64,000 nt of DNA, taken from positions 248,001 through 312,000 of the forward strand of contig NZ_CP059163.1 of assembly GCF_013466785.1 (NCBI RefSeq), given 5' to 3'. The notes under the pieces were generated by a model. It had not been told where the DNA came from. It saw only the letters and a list, made by a program, of their open reading frames with translations, and searched no databases. The stretch is from Nocardioides marinisabuli (GTDB lineage Bacteria; Actinomycetota; Actinomycetes; Propionibacteriales; Nocardioidaceae). A program made the translations under genes and the position numbers. Positions within the stretch are counted from its first letter, which is position 1; each line of letters begins with the position of its first letter. Positions 26,071 to 34,446 of this stretch are shown here, one piece after another.

Positions 26071-27756
26071 GCAGCGAGGGCGCGGCGGATGCGGCGGCCC
26101 GCCAGCTCGGCGGCCACCGAGACGGCGAAGGAGGCGATCAGCAGGGTGGTGACGGCCGGGAAGCGGAACGCGTTGAGGTTCTCCTGGAGCAGCCGCCCGA
26201 GGCCGGCGGCGCCGACCACCCCGACGATGGCGGTGTCGCGCACGCAGATCTCGAAGCGGTAGAGCGTGTAGGTCACCAGCGGCTGCACGCCCGCCGGCAC
26301 GGTCGCGGCGAGCCCCGCCAGCGGCCGCGGCACCCGACGTCCTGCAGCGCGCGCGCGGGGGCGCAGCGGCACCGACTCCCAGGCCTCGGCGACCAGGCGA
26401 CCCAGGATGCCGCCGGTGTAGAGGCCCAGCGCCACGGCGCCGGGCAGGATGCCGGGGAAGAGGGCCAGCAGCGCGACCACCGCCCACAACGGTCGGCGGC
26501 ACCGAGCGCAGCACCAGCAGGAGCAGCCGTGCGACGGCCCACCCGGCCCAGCGCAGCGGCCCGGCGCCGCTGCCGTCCTGGTCGCGACGCGGCCGCGAGG
26601 CCAGGGGGCCGATGGCCAGCGTCAGCGCGACCGCGAAGGCCATCGCGAGCACTGCCATCGCGACGGTGTCGAGCACGCCCGCGCTCAGCGTCGCCCAGCC
26701 GCCCGGCGGCAGGGCCGGCGGCAGCAGGTCGTCGCCCAGGCGCACCGACAGCTCGCGGGTGCGCTCGGAGAAGAGCCCCGACAGCGACACGTCGGCGTAC
26801 CACCACGCGACCGCGAGCATCGGCAGCAGCGCCCACCCCGACCAGCCCACCCACCGCGAGCCGGACGCGGGCGCGCCGGTGCGACCGCTCGACCAGTCCG
26901 AGCAGCTGGCCACCGCCAGACCGGTGCGCACCCGGGTGCTCCACAGGTCGACCACCGCCGAGAGCAGCAGCACCGCGCCGATGAGGGTCCAGACCTCGTC
27001 CCAGTTGCGCGACTGCAGGCTCACCACGAGCTCCTGGCCCAGGCCACCCACGCCGACGACCCCCAGGATCACCGCCGACCGGATCGCGCACTCGAGCCGG
27101 TAGAACGAGTAGGACAGCAGCAGCGGCAGCGCCCCGGGCAGCAGCCCGTAGGCCAGCGCCGGCACCGGGCGCGCCCCCGCGACGCGCAGCGCCTCCAGCG
27201 GGCCCCGGGTGGTCGAGTCGAGGGTGTCGGCGAAGACCTTCGCGGTCTGGGCACCGAAGGGCACCGCGATGGCGATCACCGCCACCAGCGGGTCCAGGCC
27301 CAGCACGCTGACCAGCAGCAGCGCCCACACCAGCTCGTGGATCGAGCGGGCGGCCACGAGCACCCCCCGCAACGGCACGCGCACGACGCCCACCCACCGG
27401 CCGGGGCGCTCGCCCCAGGCGACGTCGCTGAGCACCAGCCCGCCCACGGCGCCGAGCACGAGCGCCCCGGCGGTGCCCAGCAGGGCGAAGGCGACGGTCA
27501 CCAGCAGCGCTCGCCACACAACCGCCAGGAACTGGGCGTCGAGAGCGGGGTCGAGGGCCTTGCCGAGCAGGTCGTCGACCAGGCCCAGCCCTCCGGTGTT
27601 GACCAGGTCGACGCCCCCGCCCAGGGTCCGCGCCGAGGCCCACAGCAGCGGCACGACGACCACGGCGAGCGCCACGAGGCGACGTCCCCAGACGGTCCGC
27701 CCGGTGGTGCCCCGCCGCGCCGTGGTGCGCGTCGCGGGTCGGTCGAGGGTGGTCAT
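26067..27756 (-). CDS. phnE: Fused PhnE-type ABC permease (two domains) with an apparent frameshift
   Basis: Two BPD_transp_1 permease domains in one chain. The first (about residues 60-265) carries ARSIHELVWALLLVSVLGLDP and VAIPFGAQTAKVFADTLDS-like signals. The second starts near residue 300 and reads to RSVPPT, then leaves frame at about 26490. The next frame, from TTG at 26489, completes it (LWAVVALLALFPGILPGAVALGLYTGGILGRLVAEAWE) to the stop at 26067. One extra base is implied. Full product about 562 aa. It forms the membrane pore with the ATPase at 27753, whose stop it overlaps (ATGA). Substrate is discussed under the binding protein. Confidence 0.78.
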
Positions 27757-28520
27757 GTCAGGACGTAGAGGTCCTCGAGGTGGTGGTCGGCGAGGTCGGC
27801 GGCCGCGACGTCGAAGGCGACGCGGCCCTCGCGCAGGCCGATGGCCCGGGTGCAGTGCTCGCGGGCCAGCGCCGGCTGGTGCAGGCTGACCACGAACGTG
27901 GGTGCGTCCGCGCCGGTGGCCCCACCGACCTGGGTCAGCAGCCGCAGGATCTCCGCGGCGCGGGCCGGGTCGAGGCTCGAGACGGGCTCGTCGGCCAGCA
28001 CCAGCTCGGGACGCTGCAGCAGCAGGCGCGCGATGGCGACGCGCTGCCGCTCGCCGCCGCTGAGCCGCTCGGTGCGCTCGTGGACGGCCCAGCCCAGGCC
28101 GACCTGCTCCAGGACCGCGCGGACCTCGGACATCCCGACCGGCCAGACGAGCGAGCGCAGCGCGGTGGGCGTGCTCATCCTGCCCAGGCGACCGGCGTTG
28201 ACGTTGTGGGCGACCCGCACCTGCTCGACGAGGTCGAGGCGCTGGTGGACGGTGCCGATGCGGGCCCGGAGGCGGCGCAACGGCCGGGGGCCCAGCTGGT
28301 CGGGGCGCTGCCCGAGCAGCTCGACGGTGCCCTCGCTGGGCCGCACGGATCCGTTGAGCAGCGAGAGCAGGGTGCTCTTGCCGGCTCCGCTGGAGCCCAG
28401 CAGAGCGACCCGCTCGCCGCGGTGGACGTCGAGGTCGATCCCGGCCAGGGCGGCCCGGTCGCCGAACCGGCGCGAGACCCCGGTGAGCCTGACGACCGGC
28501 GCCGCCCCGGCCTCGTTCAC
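27753..28520 (-). CDS. phnC: PhnC-type ABC transporter ATP-binding protein
   Basis: 255 aa. Walker A GSSGAGKSTLL, Q-loop HQRLDLVEQ, signature LSGGERQRVAIARLL, Walker B LVLADEPVSSLDP, and the switch His in VVSLHQPA. The layout (NVNAGRLGRMSTPTALRSL) is typical of PhnC proteins. The GTG start overlaps the binding-protein stop (GTGA) and its own stop overlaps the permease start (ATGA). Confidence 0.9.
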   Translation of the reverse strand: MNEAGAAPVVRLTGVSRRFGDRAALAGIDLDVHRGERVALLGSSGAGKSTLLSLLNGSVRPSEGTVELLGQRPDQLGPRPLRRLRARIGTVHQRLDLVEQVRVAHNVNAGRLGRMSTPTALRSLVWPVGMSEVRAVLEQVGLGWAVHERTERLSGGERQRVAIARLLLQRPELVLADEPVSSLDPARAAEILRLLTQVGGATGADAPTFVVSLHQPALAREHCTRAIGLREGRVAFDVAAADLADHHLEDLYVLT

Positions 28521-29443
28521 GCCAGCAGCCCCAGGTCCTTCGCGACCGCCTCGATCTGGTCGTAGTTCTCGTTCTCGGTCGGCACGAAGGAGGTGGCCCC
28601 GAAGAGCTCGAGGATGGCCGCGTCGTCGGGGTCGGCGGGGTCGAGGTCGTAGAGCATCTGCGCGATCGCCTCGGTGGTGCCCTCGCCGAAGGTCTCGTCG
28701 AGGTCGGGGCGCACCAGCCAGTGGTAGTCGGCGTACCCCGGCGTGCGCCACAGCACCACCACGTCGGAGAGGTCGACCTCGCCGGCCTCGACCGTCGCCT
28801 CCCAGACCTGCTCGTTGACCGCGCCCACCTCGTAGCTGCCGCTGGCGACGGCCTCGATGGTCGCGTCGTGCGAGCCGCTGTAGCCCGGCTCGCCCTTGAG
28901 GTCGGCGACCTCGAGCCCGGCCTGCTCCATGAAGTACTGCGGCATCAGCCGGCCCGAGGTGGAGGTGTCGGAGCCGAAGGTCAGGCTGTGCCCCTCGAGG
29001 GCGGTGAGCCCCTCGGTGTCGTCAAAGGGCTCGATGCCCGAGGCCTTGGTGGCGATGAAGAGGCTGTGGAAGTCGGCGTCGATGTCGCGCTGCGCGATGG
29101 CCTGCGCGCCCTCGACGCGGCTGCGGGCCTGCACCCCGGTCAGCCCGCCCATCCAGGCCAGGTGGATGTCGCCGACCTCGAAGGCCCGCACCACGGCGGT
29201 GTAGTCGGTGACGGCCTCGTAGGAGACCTCGAGGCCGGTGGCGTCGGCGACGGCGTCGGCGACCAGCCCGTAGAGCCGGTTGAGCTGCTCGGGGTCCTGG
29301 TCGGGGATCGCGGAGATGCCCAGCACGGGGGCCGAGCCCTCCGTGCCCGCCGCTCCCGAGGCGTCGTCGGCGTCGTTGCCGCAGGCGGTGAGGAGGAACA
29401 GGCCGGCGGTGCCGCCCAGCAGGGCGCGGCGGGTGGGGTTCAT
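28517..29443 (-). CDS. PhnD-family substrate-binding lipoprotein, probably selenium-oxyanion type
   Basis: 308 aa. Lipobox LLTACGND at about residues 18-25. ISAIPDQDPEQLNRLYG, WMGGLTGVQARSRV, FGSDTSTSGRLMPQYFM and GYSGSHDATIEAVASGSYEVGAVNEQVW are PhnD-superfamily features. From memory this IPDQDPE/GGLTGVQAR form is the one catalogued as a putative selenate-transport binding protein. No C-P lyase or phosphite dehydrogenase gene is nearby, while the Sec machinery is within 20 kb. Phosphonate or phosphite uptake remains possible. Operon neighbours are DoxX (upstream) and PhnC (downstream), both by 4-nt overlap. Confidence 0.82.
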   Translation of the reverse strand: MNPTRRALLGGTAGLFLLTACGNDADDASGAAGTEGSAPVLGISAIPDQDPEQLNRLYGLVADAVADATGLEVSYEAVTDYTAVVRAFEVGDIHLAWMGGLTGVQARSRVEGAQAIAQRDIDADFHSLFIATKASGIEPFDDTEGLTALEGHSLTFGSDTSTSGRLMPQYFMEQAGLEVADLKGEPGYSGSHDATIEAVASGSYEVGAVNEQVWEATVEAGEVDLSDVVVLWRTPGYADYHWLVRPDLDETFGEGTTEAIAQMLYDLDPADPDDAAILELFGATSFVPTENENYDQIEAVAKDLGLLA

Positions 29444-30369
29444 CGATGACGTCCTTCGGTGGGGGCGGAGGGAGCGACCCCCGGGCGGGGGCCCGTGGGC
29501 AGGCGGTCGGCGAGCGCGACCACGGCCAGGATGATCAGCACGGCGACGCTGGTGGCGTTGCCGCCGAGCCAGGGGTCGGTGAAGCCGATCTGGACCCGCA
29601 GCAGCAGGGCGCCGGCCAGCGCGAGGCCGGCGGCGGCCGGAGCGGCCACCCGCACGCCCCGGGCGGCCAGCAGCAGCCCGACACCGACGAGCAGCACGAC
29701 GAGCCCGCCGAGCAGGTTGTAGACGCCGAGGCTGAGCGAGGGGTCGGTCGAGCGCAGCCCCGGGCCGCGGGAGGCGAGCGGGTCGTCGAGGGAGGCGACC
29801 ACGCTGTAGAGCCCGACCACGACCGCCAGCACGCCCCAGGGGCGCTGCAGCCCGGCGAGCGGGACCACCCGGGCGCGGACCGCGTCGACGGAGAAGGCGC
29901 GCCCCGAGGAGCCGACGACCAGGGCCACGTGGGCGGCGATCATCAACCAGTACGACCAGGGCCACTCCTCGGGCGCGTAGGCCACCGAGAGGGCGATCGC
30001 CACCGACTGCGCGATCCCGAGCAGGGCCGCGGCCCGCACGTAGGTGCCCGAGACCAGCAGCACCGCGAGCGCGGTCTCGGCCGCCAGCACCAGCCAGCCG
30101 AACGCCGAGATGTTGGGCAGGACCAGGTTCTCGACCAGCCACGAGTACGGCGGCAGCACCGGGTGGTCGACGGCGAAGCCGGTGAACTTGTAGAGCCCGT
30201 TGCCGGAGTCGCGGCCGAAGTCGGCCGGCACCTTCCAGGCCACGTTGTAGAGCCACATCAGGCCGACGGTCACCCGCAGGAACGCCAGCCCGACCGCCTG
30301 GCGGCGGGGGACCTCGTCGGTGTCGGGGGCCAGCACCCAGCCGACCAGCGCGCGCAGCGTGTCAGGCAC
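29440..30369 (-). CDS. DoxX-family membrane protein
   Basis: 309 aa with about eight hydrophobic segments. The N-terminal half (FLRVTVGLMWLYNVAWKVPADFG and LAAETALAVLLVSGTYVRAAALLGIAQSVAIALSVAYAPEEWPWSYWL) is DoxX/DoxD-like; DoxD is a subunit of thiosulfate:quinone oxidoreductase. The role here is unknown. It may pass electrons to quinone or stabilise the transporter. The GTG start overlaps the radical-SAM stop by 8 bp, and the stop overlaps the binding-protein start (ATGA). Confidence 0.75.
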   Translation of the reverse strand: MPDTLRALVGWVLAPDTDEVPRRQAVGLAFLRVTVGLMWLYNVAWKVPADFGRDSGNGLYKFTGFAVDHPVLPPYSWLVENLVLPNISAFGWLVLAAETALAVLLVSGTYVRAAALLGIAQSVAIALSVAYAPEEWPWSYWLMIAAHVALVVGSSGRAFSVDAVRARVVPLAGLQRPWGVLAVVVGLYSVVASLDDPLASRGPGLRSTDPSLSLGVYNLLGGLVVLLVGVGLLLAARGVRVAAPAAAGLALAGALLLRVQIGFTDPWLGGNATSVAVLIILAVVALADRLPTGPRPGVAPSAPTEGRHR

Positions 30370-31480
30370 AGCGGAACACCTCTCGTCCGGTGGCGGCCGC
30401 GGCGTCCTGCACCGCGACGGTGTCGCGCATGACCCCGATGACCTCGCTGACCGGCAGCGGGTGGTCGGCGATGCGCATGTGCGGGTTGGTGACCGCGACC
30501 GGGTGCCACCAGGCGCCGTCGACGGTCAGGGTCGGCTCGGGCTCGAGGTTGTCGATCGAGACGTGGATCCCCTGGTCGGCGAATCCCTCGGCGGCCACCG
30601 GGCGGATCACCCGGTCCTCCGGGGCGATGTCGAGCTGGTCGAGGCGCCGGTGCAGGGCCTCGACGCCCGCGGGGTCCTCGTCGTACAGCGTGGCGGCGAT
30701 GCGGACCCGGAAGCCGAGGGAGGCGGCGAGCTCGATGCCGTCGAGGGCCTTGCCCCACGTGCCGGCGCCGCGCTGGCGGTCGTGCAGGTCGGGGGTGGCG
30801 CTGTCCAGGCTGACCTGCAGGGCGACCGAGCGGTCGAGGCCCTCGAGGATCTCGCGGCGTCGCCCGCGGCCCAGGATCATCGCGTTCGTCAGCACGGTGC
30901 GCTCGAGCCCGGCTGCCGCCTCGACGAGCCCGTCGAGGTCGGGGTGCATGAACGGCTCGCCGCCGGTCAGGAAGACCTCCTTGCCGCCCATCGCGGCGAA
31001 CTCCTCGAAGGCCGCCCGGGCGGTCTCCACCGGGAAGCGCCGCGCCTCGGCACGCGGGGAGGACTGCGCGCAGCAGTAGTCGCAGGCGAGGTTGCAGTCG
31101 AAGTTGGTGTAGACCCACAGCCGCTCGCCGACGGGAGTGCTCTTGCCGGTGGTGAAGACGGTGGCCGGCGCGCCGGACTTCTCCACGACGAACCACCACG
31201 GCCCCTGCTCGGACTCGGCGTGCGCGACCTCGACGCTGTGCCCGACCAGGTCGGCCCAGGCCGGCAGGTCGACGGTGACGCTCCGCTCGGCGCTGCGGAT
31301 GCCGAGGTGCCCGCCGTCGTCGAGGCGGCGCATGTTGCGGGTGATCAGCAGCAGCAGCCCGCTTCCGCAGTCGAGGTCGCCCCCGTCGATCAGGCGTGCC
31401 ACCGGCCCGGCCGGCGTGGACACGTGGTCCTGGCCCGGCTCCGGGAGCACGGTGGTCAGGACGGCGTCCGAGTGGCTCAT
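30362..31480 (-). CDS. TusA-like domain fused to a radical SAM enzyme
   Basis: 372 aa. Residues about 31-101 resemble TusA/SirA sulfur carriers (LDCGSGLLLLITRNMRRLDDGG, then DLPAWADLVGHSVEVAHAE); Cys38 falls at the carrier cysteine, but the usual CPxP is CGSG. Residues 125-372 are radical SAM: YTNFDCNLACDYCCAQ with C129, C133 and C136 as cluster ligands, then LTGGEPFMHPDL. It is first in an operon with DoxX and the PhnDCE-type transporter. It probably acts on a sulfur- or selenium-bound group carried on the TusA domain (inference). ATG 31480 is preferred (AGGG 8 nt upstream) over the GTG at 31489. Confidence 0.8.
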   Translation of the reverse strand: MSHSDAVLTTVLPEPGQDHVSTPAGPVARLIDGGDLDCGSGLLLLITRNMRRLDDGGHLGIRSAERSVTVDLPAWADLVGHSVEVAHAESEQGPWWFVVEKSGAPATVFTTGKSTPVGERLWVYTNFDCNLACDYCCAQSSPRAEARRFPVETARAAFEEFAAMGGKEVFLTGGEPFMHPDLDGLVEAAAGLERTVLTNAMILGRGRRREILEGLDRSVALQVSLDSATPDLHDRQRGAGTWGKALDGIELAASLGFRVRIAATLYDEDPAGVEALHRRLDQLDIAPEDRVIRPVAAEGFADQGIHVSIDNLEPEPTLTVDGAWWHPVAVTNPHMRIADHPLPVSEVIGVMRDTVAVQDAAAATGREVFRCA

Positions 31481-31594
31481 CCTGTTCACCCTACGTGCGT
31501 GGGGTGACGACGGTCACAGTACAGGCCGCGGCGTCGGTAAAGGTTCGGCCGCGCGCGGGTGCCGGCCCGGCCGGGCGGGCGTACGTTCCTTGCC

Positions 31595-32257
31595 ATGAGC
31601 AGCGACAGCGGCACCGAGGAGATGTGGCGGCCCGAGGACGCCGATGCGCGACGTGACTACTGGGAGCACGTGCACGACGGCAAGGACGTCGACGGCGTCT
31701 CGTGGTGGCAGTCCGTGCCGGGGCTGTCGCTCGGACTGGTCGACGACACCGGGGTGGACCCCGCCGACCCGGTCATCGACGTGGGCGCCGGCTGGTCGAC
31801 GCTCGCCGACCACCTGCTGGAGCGCGGCTACACCGACGTCACCGCCATCGACCTCTCGCGCACCGCGCTCGACACCGTGCGCGAGCGGGTGGGCGACCTG
31901 GGCCGCCACCTGACCCTCGACGTCGCCGACGTGCTCGACCTCGACACCGGCCGGCAGTACGCCCTGTGGCACGACCGGGCGGTCTTCCACTTCCTGACCG
32001 AGCAGGACGAGCGCGACGACTACCGCGCCTCGCTGGCACGCTGCCTGCGGCCCGGCGGCTGGTTCGTGATCGCCACCTTCGGCCCCGACGGGCCGACCAC
32101 CTGCAGCGGCCTGCCGATCGTGCGCTACACCCACGACGAGCTGGCCGCCGAGTTCCCCGGCTACGAGCTGCACGGCACCGCCGGTGAGGACCACCTGACA
32201 CCGTGGGGCACCAACCAGCAGTTCACCGCGGTGCTGCTGCGCGCTCCGGGAGCCTGA
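31595..32257 (+). CDS. Class I SAM-dependent methyltransferase
   Basis: 220 aa. The SAM-binding motif I is VIDVGAGWSTLADHLLERG, followed by TAIDLSRTAL (acidic ribose-binding residue) and a late RPGGWFVIATFGPDGP. The family start WEHVHDGKDVDGVSWWQSVPGLSL is typical of small-molecule methyltransferases. It is divergent from the TusA-radical SAM operon with 114 bp between, so promoters may be shared. Selenium or sulfur methylation is an attractive guess from context but not shown. Confidence 0.82.
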   Translation: MSSDSGTEEMWRPEDADARRDYWEHVHDGKDVDGVSWWQSVPGLSLGLVDDTGVDPADPVIDVGAGWSTLADHLLERGYTDVTAIDLSRTALDTVRERVGDLGRHLTLDVADVLDLDTGRQYALWHDRAVFHFLTEQDERDDYRASLARCLRPGGWFVIATFGPDGPTTCSGLPIVRYTHDELAAEFPGYELHGTAGEDHLTPWGTNQQFTAVLLRAPGA

Positions 32258-32277
32258 GCCGCACCGCGCGGTGCGGC
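32258..32277 (+). terminator. Palindromic hairpin terminator after the methyltransferase
   Basis: A perfect 20-bp palindrome immediately after the stop codon (8-bp stem plus self-complementary GCGC centre). No T-tract follows. Confidence 0.55.
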
Positions 32278-32365
32278 GCGGCGCGGCGTCCGGGGAATGT
32301 CTGGACCACCACGCAGGTTGGCCCAGGGTCCGAGGAACGATCCCCGCACACCCCAGGAGGCCTCC

Positions 32366-32905
32366 GTGCCCCGCATCCCCGTCCACACCGTCGACTCCGC
32401 CCCCGCCGCCAGCACCGACGCGCTGAAGCAGCTGGAGTCGAAGTTCGGCAAGGTCCTCAACATCCACGGCGGGATGGCGCACTCCCCCGCCGTGCTGCTC
32501 TCGTACGCCGCCCTCGGCGACGTCATCGCCGAGCACGCGACCCTCGACGGGAAGACCCGGGAGGCCATCGCCCTGGCCGTCGGCGCCGAGGACGAGTGCA
32601 CCTACTGCCAGTCCGCGCACACCGGCGGGGGCAAGGCGGCCGGCTTCAGCGACGAGGAGATGGTCAACATCCGTCGCGGCAAGGCCGACGACGCCGAGCT
32701 CGACGCGCTGCTGCGCCTGGCCCGCGACTACACCGCGCAGGTCGGCCACACCAGCGACGCGGCCTGGCAGGACGCCATCGACGCCGGCTGGAGCGACGAG
32801 CAGCTCACCGAGCTGTCGGTGCACGTCACGCTCAACCTGTTCACGAACTACTTCAACCACCACGTGCACACCGAGCTCGACGTGCCCGAGGCCCCGGCGC
32901 TCTGA
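32366..32905 (+). CDS. AhpD/carboxymuconolactone-decarboxylase-family protein
   Basis: 179 aa. The CMD core EAIALAVGAEDECTYCQSAH holds the CxxC-His catalytic site of AhpD-like peroxidase/disulfide reductases. Strong ribosome site CAGGAGG precedes the GTG at 32366. It may reduce peroxides or act as a thiol oxidoreductase. It stands alone between the methyltransferase terminator and the thioredoxin-like gene 37 bp downstream. Confidence 0.82.
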   Translation: MPRIPVHTVDSAPAASTDALKQLESKFGKVLNIHGGMAHSPAVLLSYAALGDVIAEHATLDGKTREAIALAVGAEDECTYCQSAHTGGGKAAGFSDEEMVNIRRGKADDAELDALLRLARDYTAQVGHTSDAAWQDAIDAGWSDEQLTELSVHVTLNLFTNYFNHHVHTELDVPEAPAL

Positions 32906-32942
32906 CGCCTCCCCGTGTGGTGGTCCGGCCTACGCTGGGACG

Positions 32943-33530
32943 ATGACCACCACCGCGCGACGACGGGCGGCCCGCCTCTGGGCGGGCCCCCTGCTCGCGC
33001 TCTCCCTCGTCGGCTGCGGCACCACCTCCGCCGACGACGTGGCGGCGACGACCGGCACGAGCCCTGCCGAGGCTGAGTCGCAGCCGCAGGAGCCCCAGGA
33101 GTCGCAGCAGCAGGACCTGCCGGCGCTGTACGACGTCTCCTCGCGCACCGTCGGCGGTGCCGACTGGTCGGGCGCCGAGATGGCGGGGCGCCCGGCGGTG
33201 CTGTGGTTCTGGGCGCCGTGGTGCCCCACCTGCCGGGCCCAGGTCTCGGGCGTCAACGCGCTCGCGCAGACCCACGGCGACGACGTCGCGCTGGTCGGGG
33301 TGGGCGCGCAGGACGACGCCGACGCCATCGCCGGGTTCGCCGCCGACGTCGACCCCGGGGTCACCTCCCTCTCCGACGTCGACGGCAGCGTGTGGCGCCA
33401 CTTCGGCGTCACCGCCCAGAGCACCTACGTCGTGCTCGACGCCGACGGCGAGGTGCGCGGCGAGGGCTACCTCGACGAGGCCGAGCTGGGCGAGCTGGTC
33501 GACGAGCTCGTCGCCGAGCAGGCCGGCTGA
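32943..33530 (+). CDS. Thioredoxin-like lipoprotein (TlpA/DsbE type)
   Basis: 195 aa. Lipobox SLVGCGT near residue 25, a Gln/Glu/Pro-rich linker, then a thioredoxin fold with WCPTC (about residue 100) in LWFWAPWCPTCRAQVSGV. The cis-proline region is degenerate (TAQSTYVV). It is outside the membrane and should be kept reduced by the CcdA-like protein encoded 11 bp downstream. Likely client: extracytoplasmic Cys proteins or cytochrome c assembly. Confidence 0.85.
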   Translation: MTTTARRRAARLWAGPLLALSLVGCGTTSADDVAATTGTSPAEAESQPQEPQESQQQDLPALYDVSSRTVGGADWSGAEMAGRPAVLWFWAPWCPTCRAQVSGVNALAQTHGDDVALVGVGAQDDADAIAGFAADVDPGVTSLSDVDGSVWRHFGVTAQSTYVVLDADGEVRGEGYLDEAELGELVDELVAEQAG

Positions 33531-33540
33531 GGCGAGGGCC

Positions 33541-34446
33541 GTGTCCGAGGGCCTGCTCGCCGTCGCCCTCGGGGCCGGGATGCTGGCGGCCGTCAACCCC
33601 TGCGGCTTCGCCCTGCTGCCGGCGTACGTCTCGCTGCTCGTCGCGGGCGACGACTCCCCCGACCGTGGCCGGGCGGTGCTGCGTGCGCTCGGGCTGACCG
33701 GTGCGATGACCCTCGGCTTCTCGGGGGTCTTCCTGGCCTTCGGGCTGGCGGTGGCACCGGTGGTCGGGCAGGTGCAGCGGCACCTGCCGTGGGTGACCGT
33801 GGTGCTGGGGCTGACCCTCCTGCTGCTCGGCGGCTGGCTGCTGGCCGGTCGCTCGCTGCGGCTGCCGTCACTGCGGTTCTCGCGCCGCCCGCGCGGGCCG
33901 GCGCCGCTGCGCCGCTCGTTCTGGTCGATGGCCGGCTTCGGAGCCGGCTACGCCGTGGCCTCGCTGTCGTGCACCGTCGCGCCGTTCCTGGCCGTCGTGG
34001 TCGCCGGCTTCCGCACCGACTCGGTCCTCGAGGGCGTCGCGCTCTTCGCGGCGTACGCCGCCGGCATGGGCGCGGTGGTCGGCACCCTGGCCGTGGCCAC
34101 CGCCCTGGCCTCGCCGACCACCGTGCAGCGGCTGCGCCGCTCGGGGGCGTGGGCGCCGCGGGTGGCCGGGCTGGTGCTCCTCCTGGCCGGCGCGTACGTC
34201 GCCTACTACGGCTGGTGGGAGCTGCGGGTCCTCGGCGCCGACGCCGGGAGCGTCGCCGACGCGGCCGACGACCCGGTCATCGCGGCCGCCGCGGCGGTGC
34301 AGCAGGCGCTCGTCGACGTCGCGACCGCGGTCGGGCCCGGCGGGTGGGCGCTGCTGCTCGGCGCGCTCGTCGTGGCCGGGCTCCTCGTCTCGCGCGCCCG
34401 GTCGCGGGCCGCTCGTCCGTCCCGCCCGCAGGAGGCGCGCCGATGA
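33541..34446 (+). CDS. ccdA: CcdA/DsbD-type transmembrane thiol reductant exporter
   Basis: 301 aa, six or more helices. NPCGFALLPAYVSLL and SLSCTVAPFLAVVV supply the two conserved membrane cysteines that shuttle electrons across the membrane. The C-terminal third has an extra helix pair. GTG start at 33541, 11 bp after the thioredoxin-like gene; ATGA overlap with the DUF3179 gene. The three genes form one operon. Confidence 0.85.
   Translation: MSEGLLAVALGAGMLAAVNPCGFALLPAYVSLLVAGDDSPDRGRAVLRALGLTGAMTLGFSGVFLAFGLAVAPVVGQVQRHLPWVTVVLGLTLLLLGGWLLAGRSLRLPSLRFSRRPRGPAPLRRSFWSMAGFGAGYAVASLSCTVAPFLAVVVAGFRTDSVLEGVALFAAYAAGMGAVVGTLAVATALASPTTVQRLRRSGAWAPRVAGLVLLLAGAYVAYYGWWELRVLGADAGSVADAADDPVIAAAAAVQQALVDVATAVGPGGWALLLGALVVAGLLVSRARSRAARPSRPQEARR

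Noticed and set aside
26067..29443. Phosphonate degradation locus
   Set aside because: No C-P lyase, phosphonatase or phosphite dehydrogenase gene is in reach; the transporter is better explained by another oxyanion.
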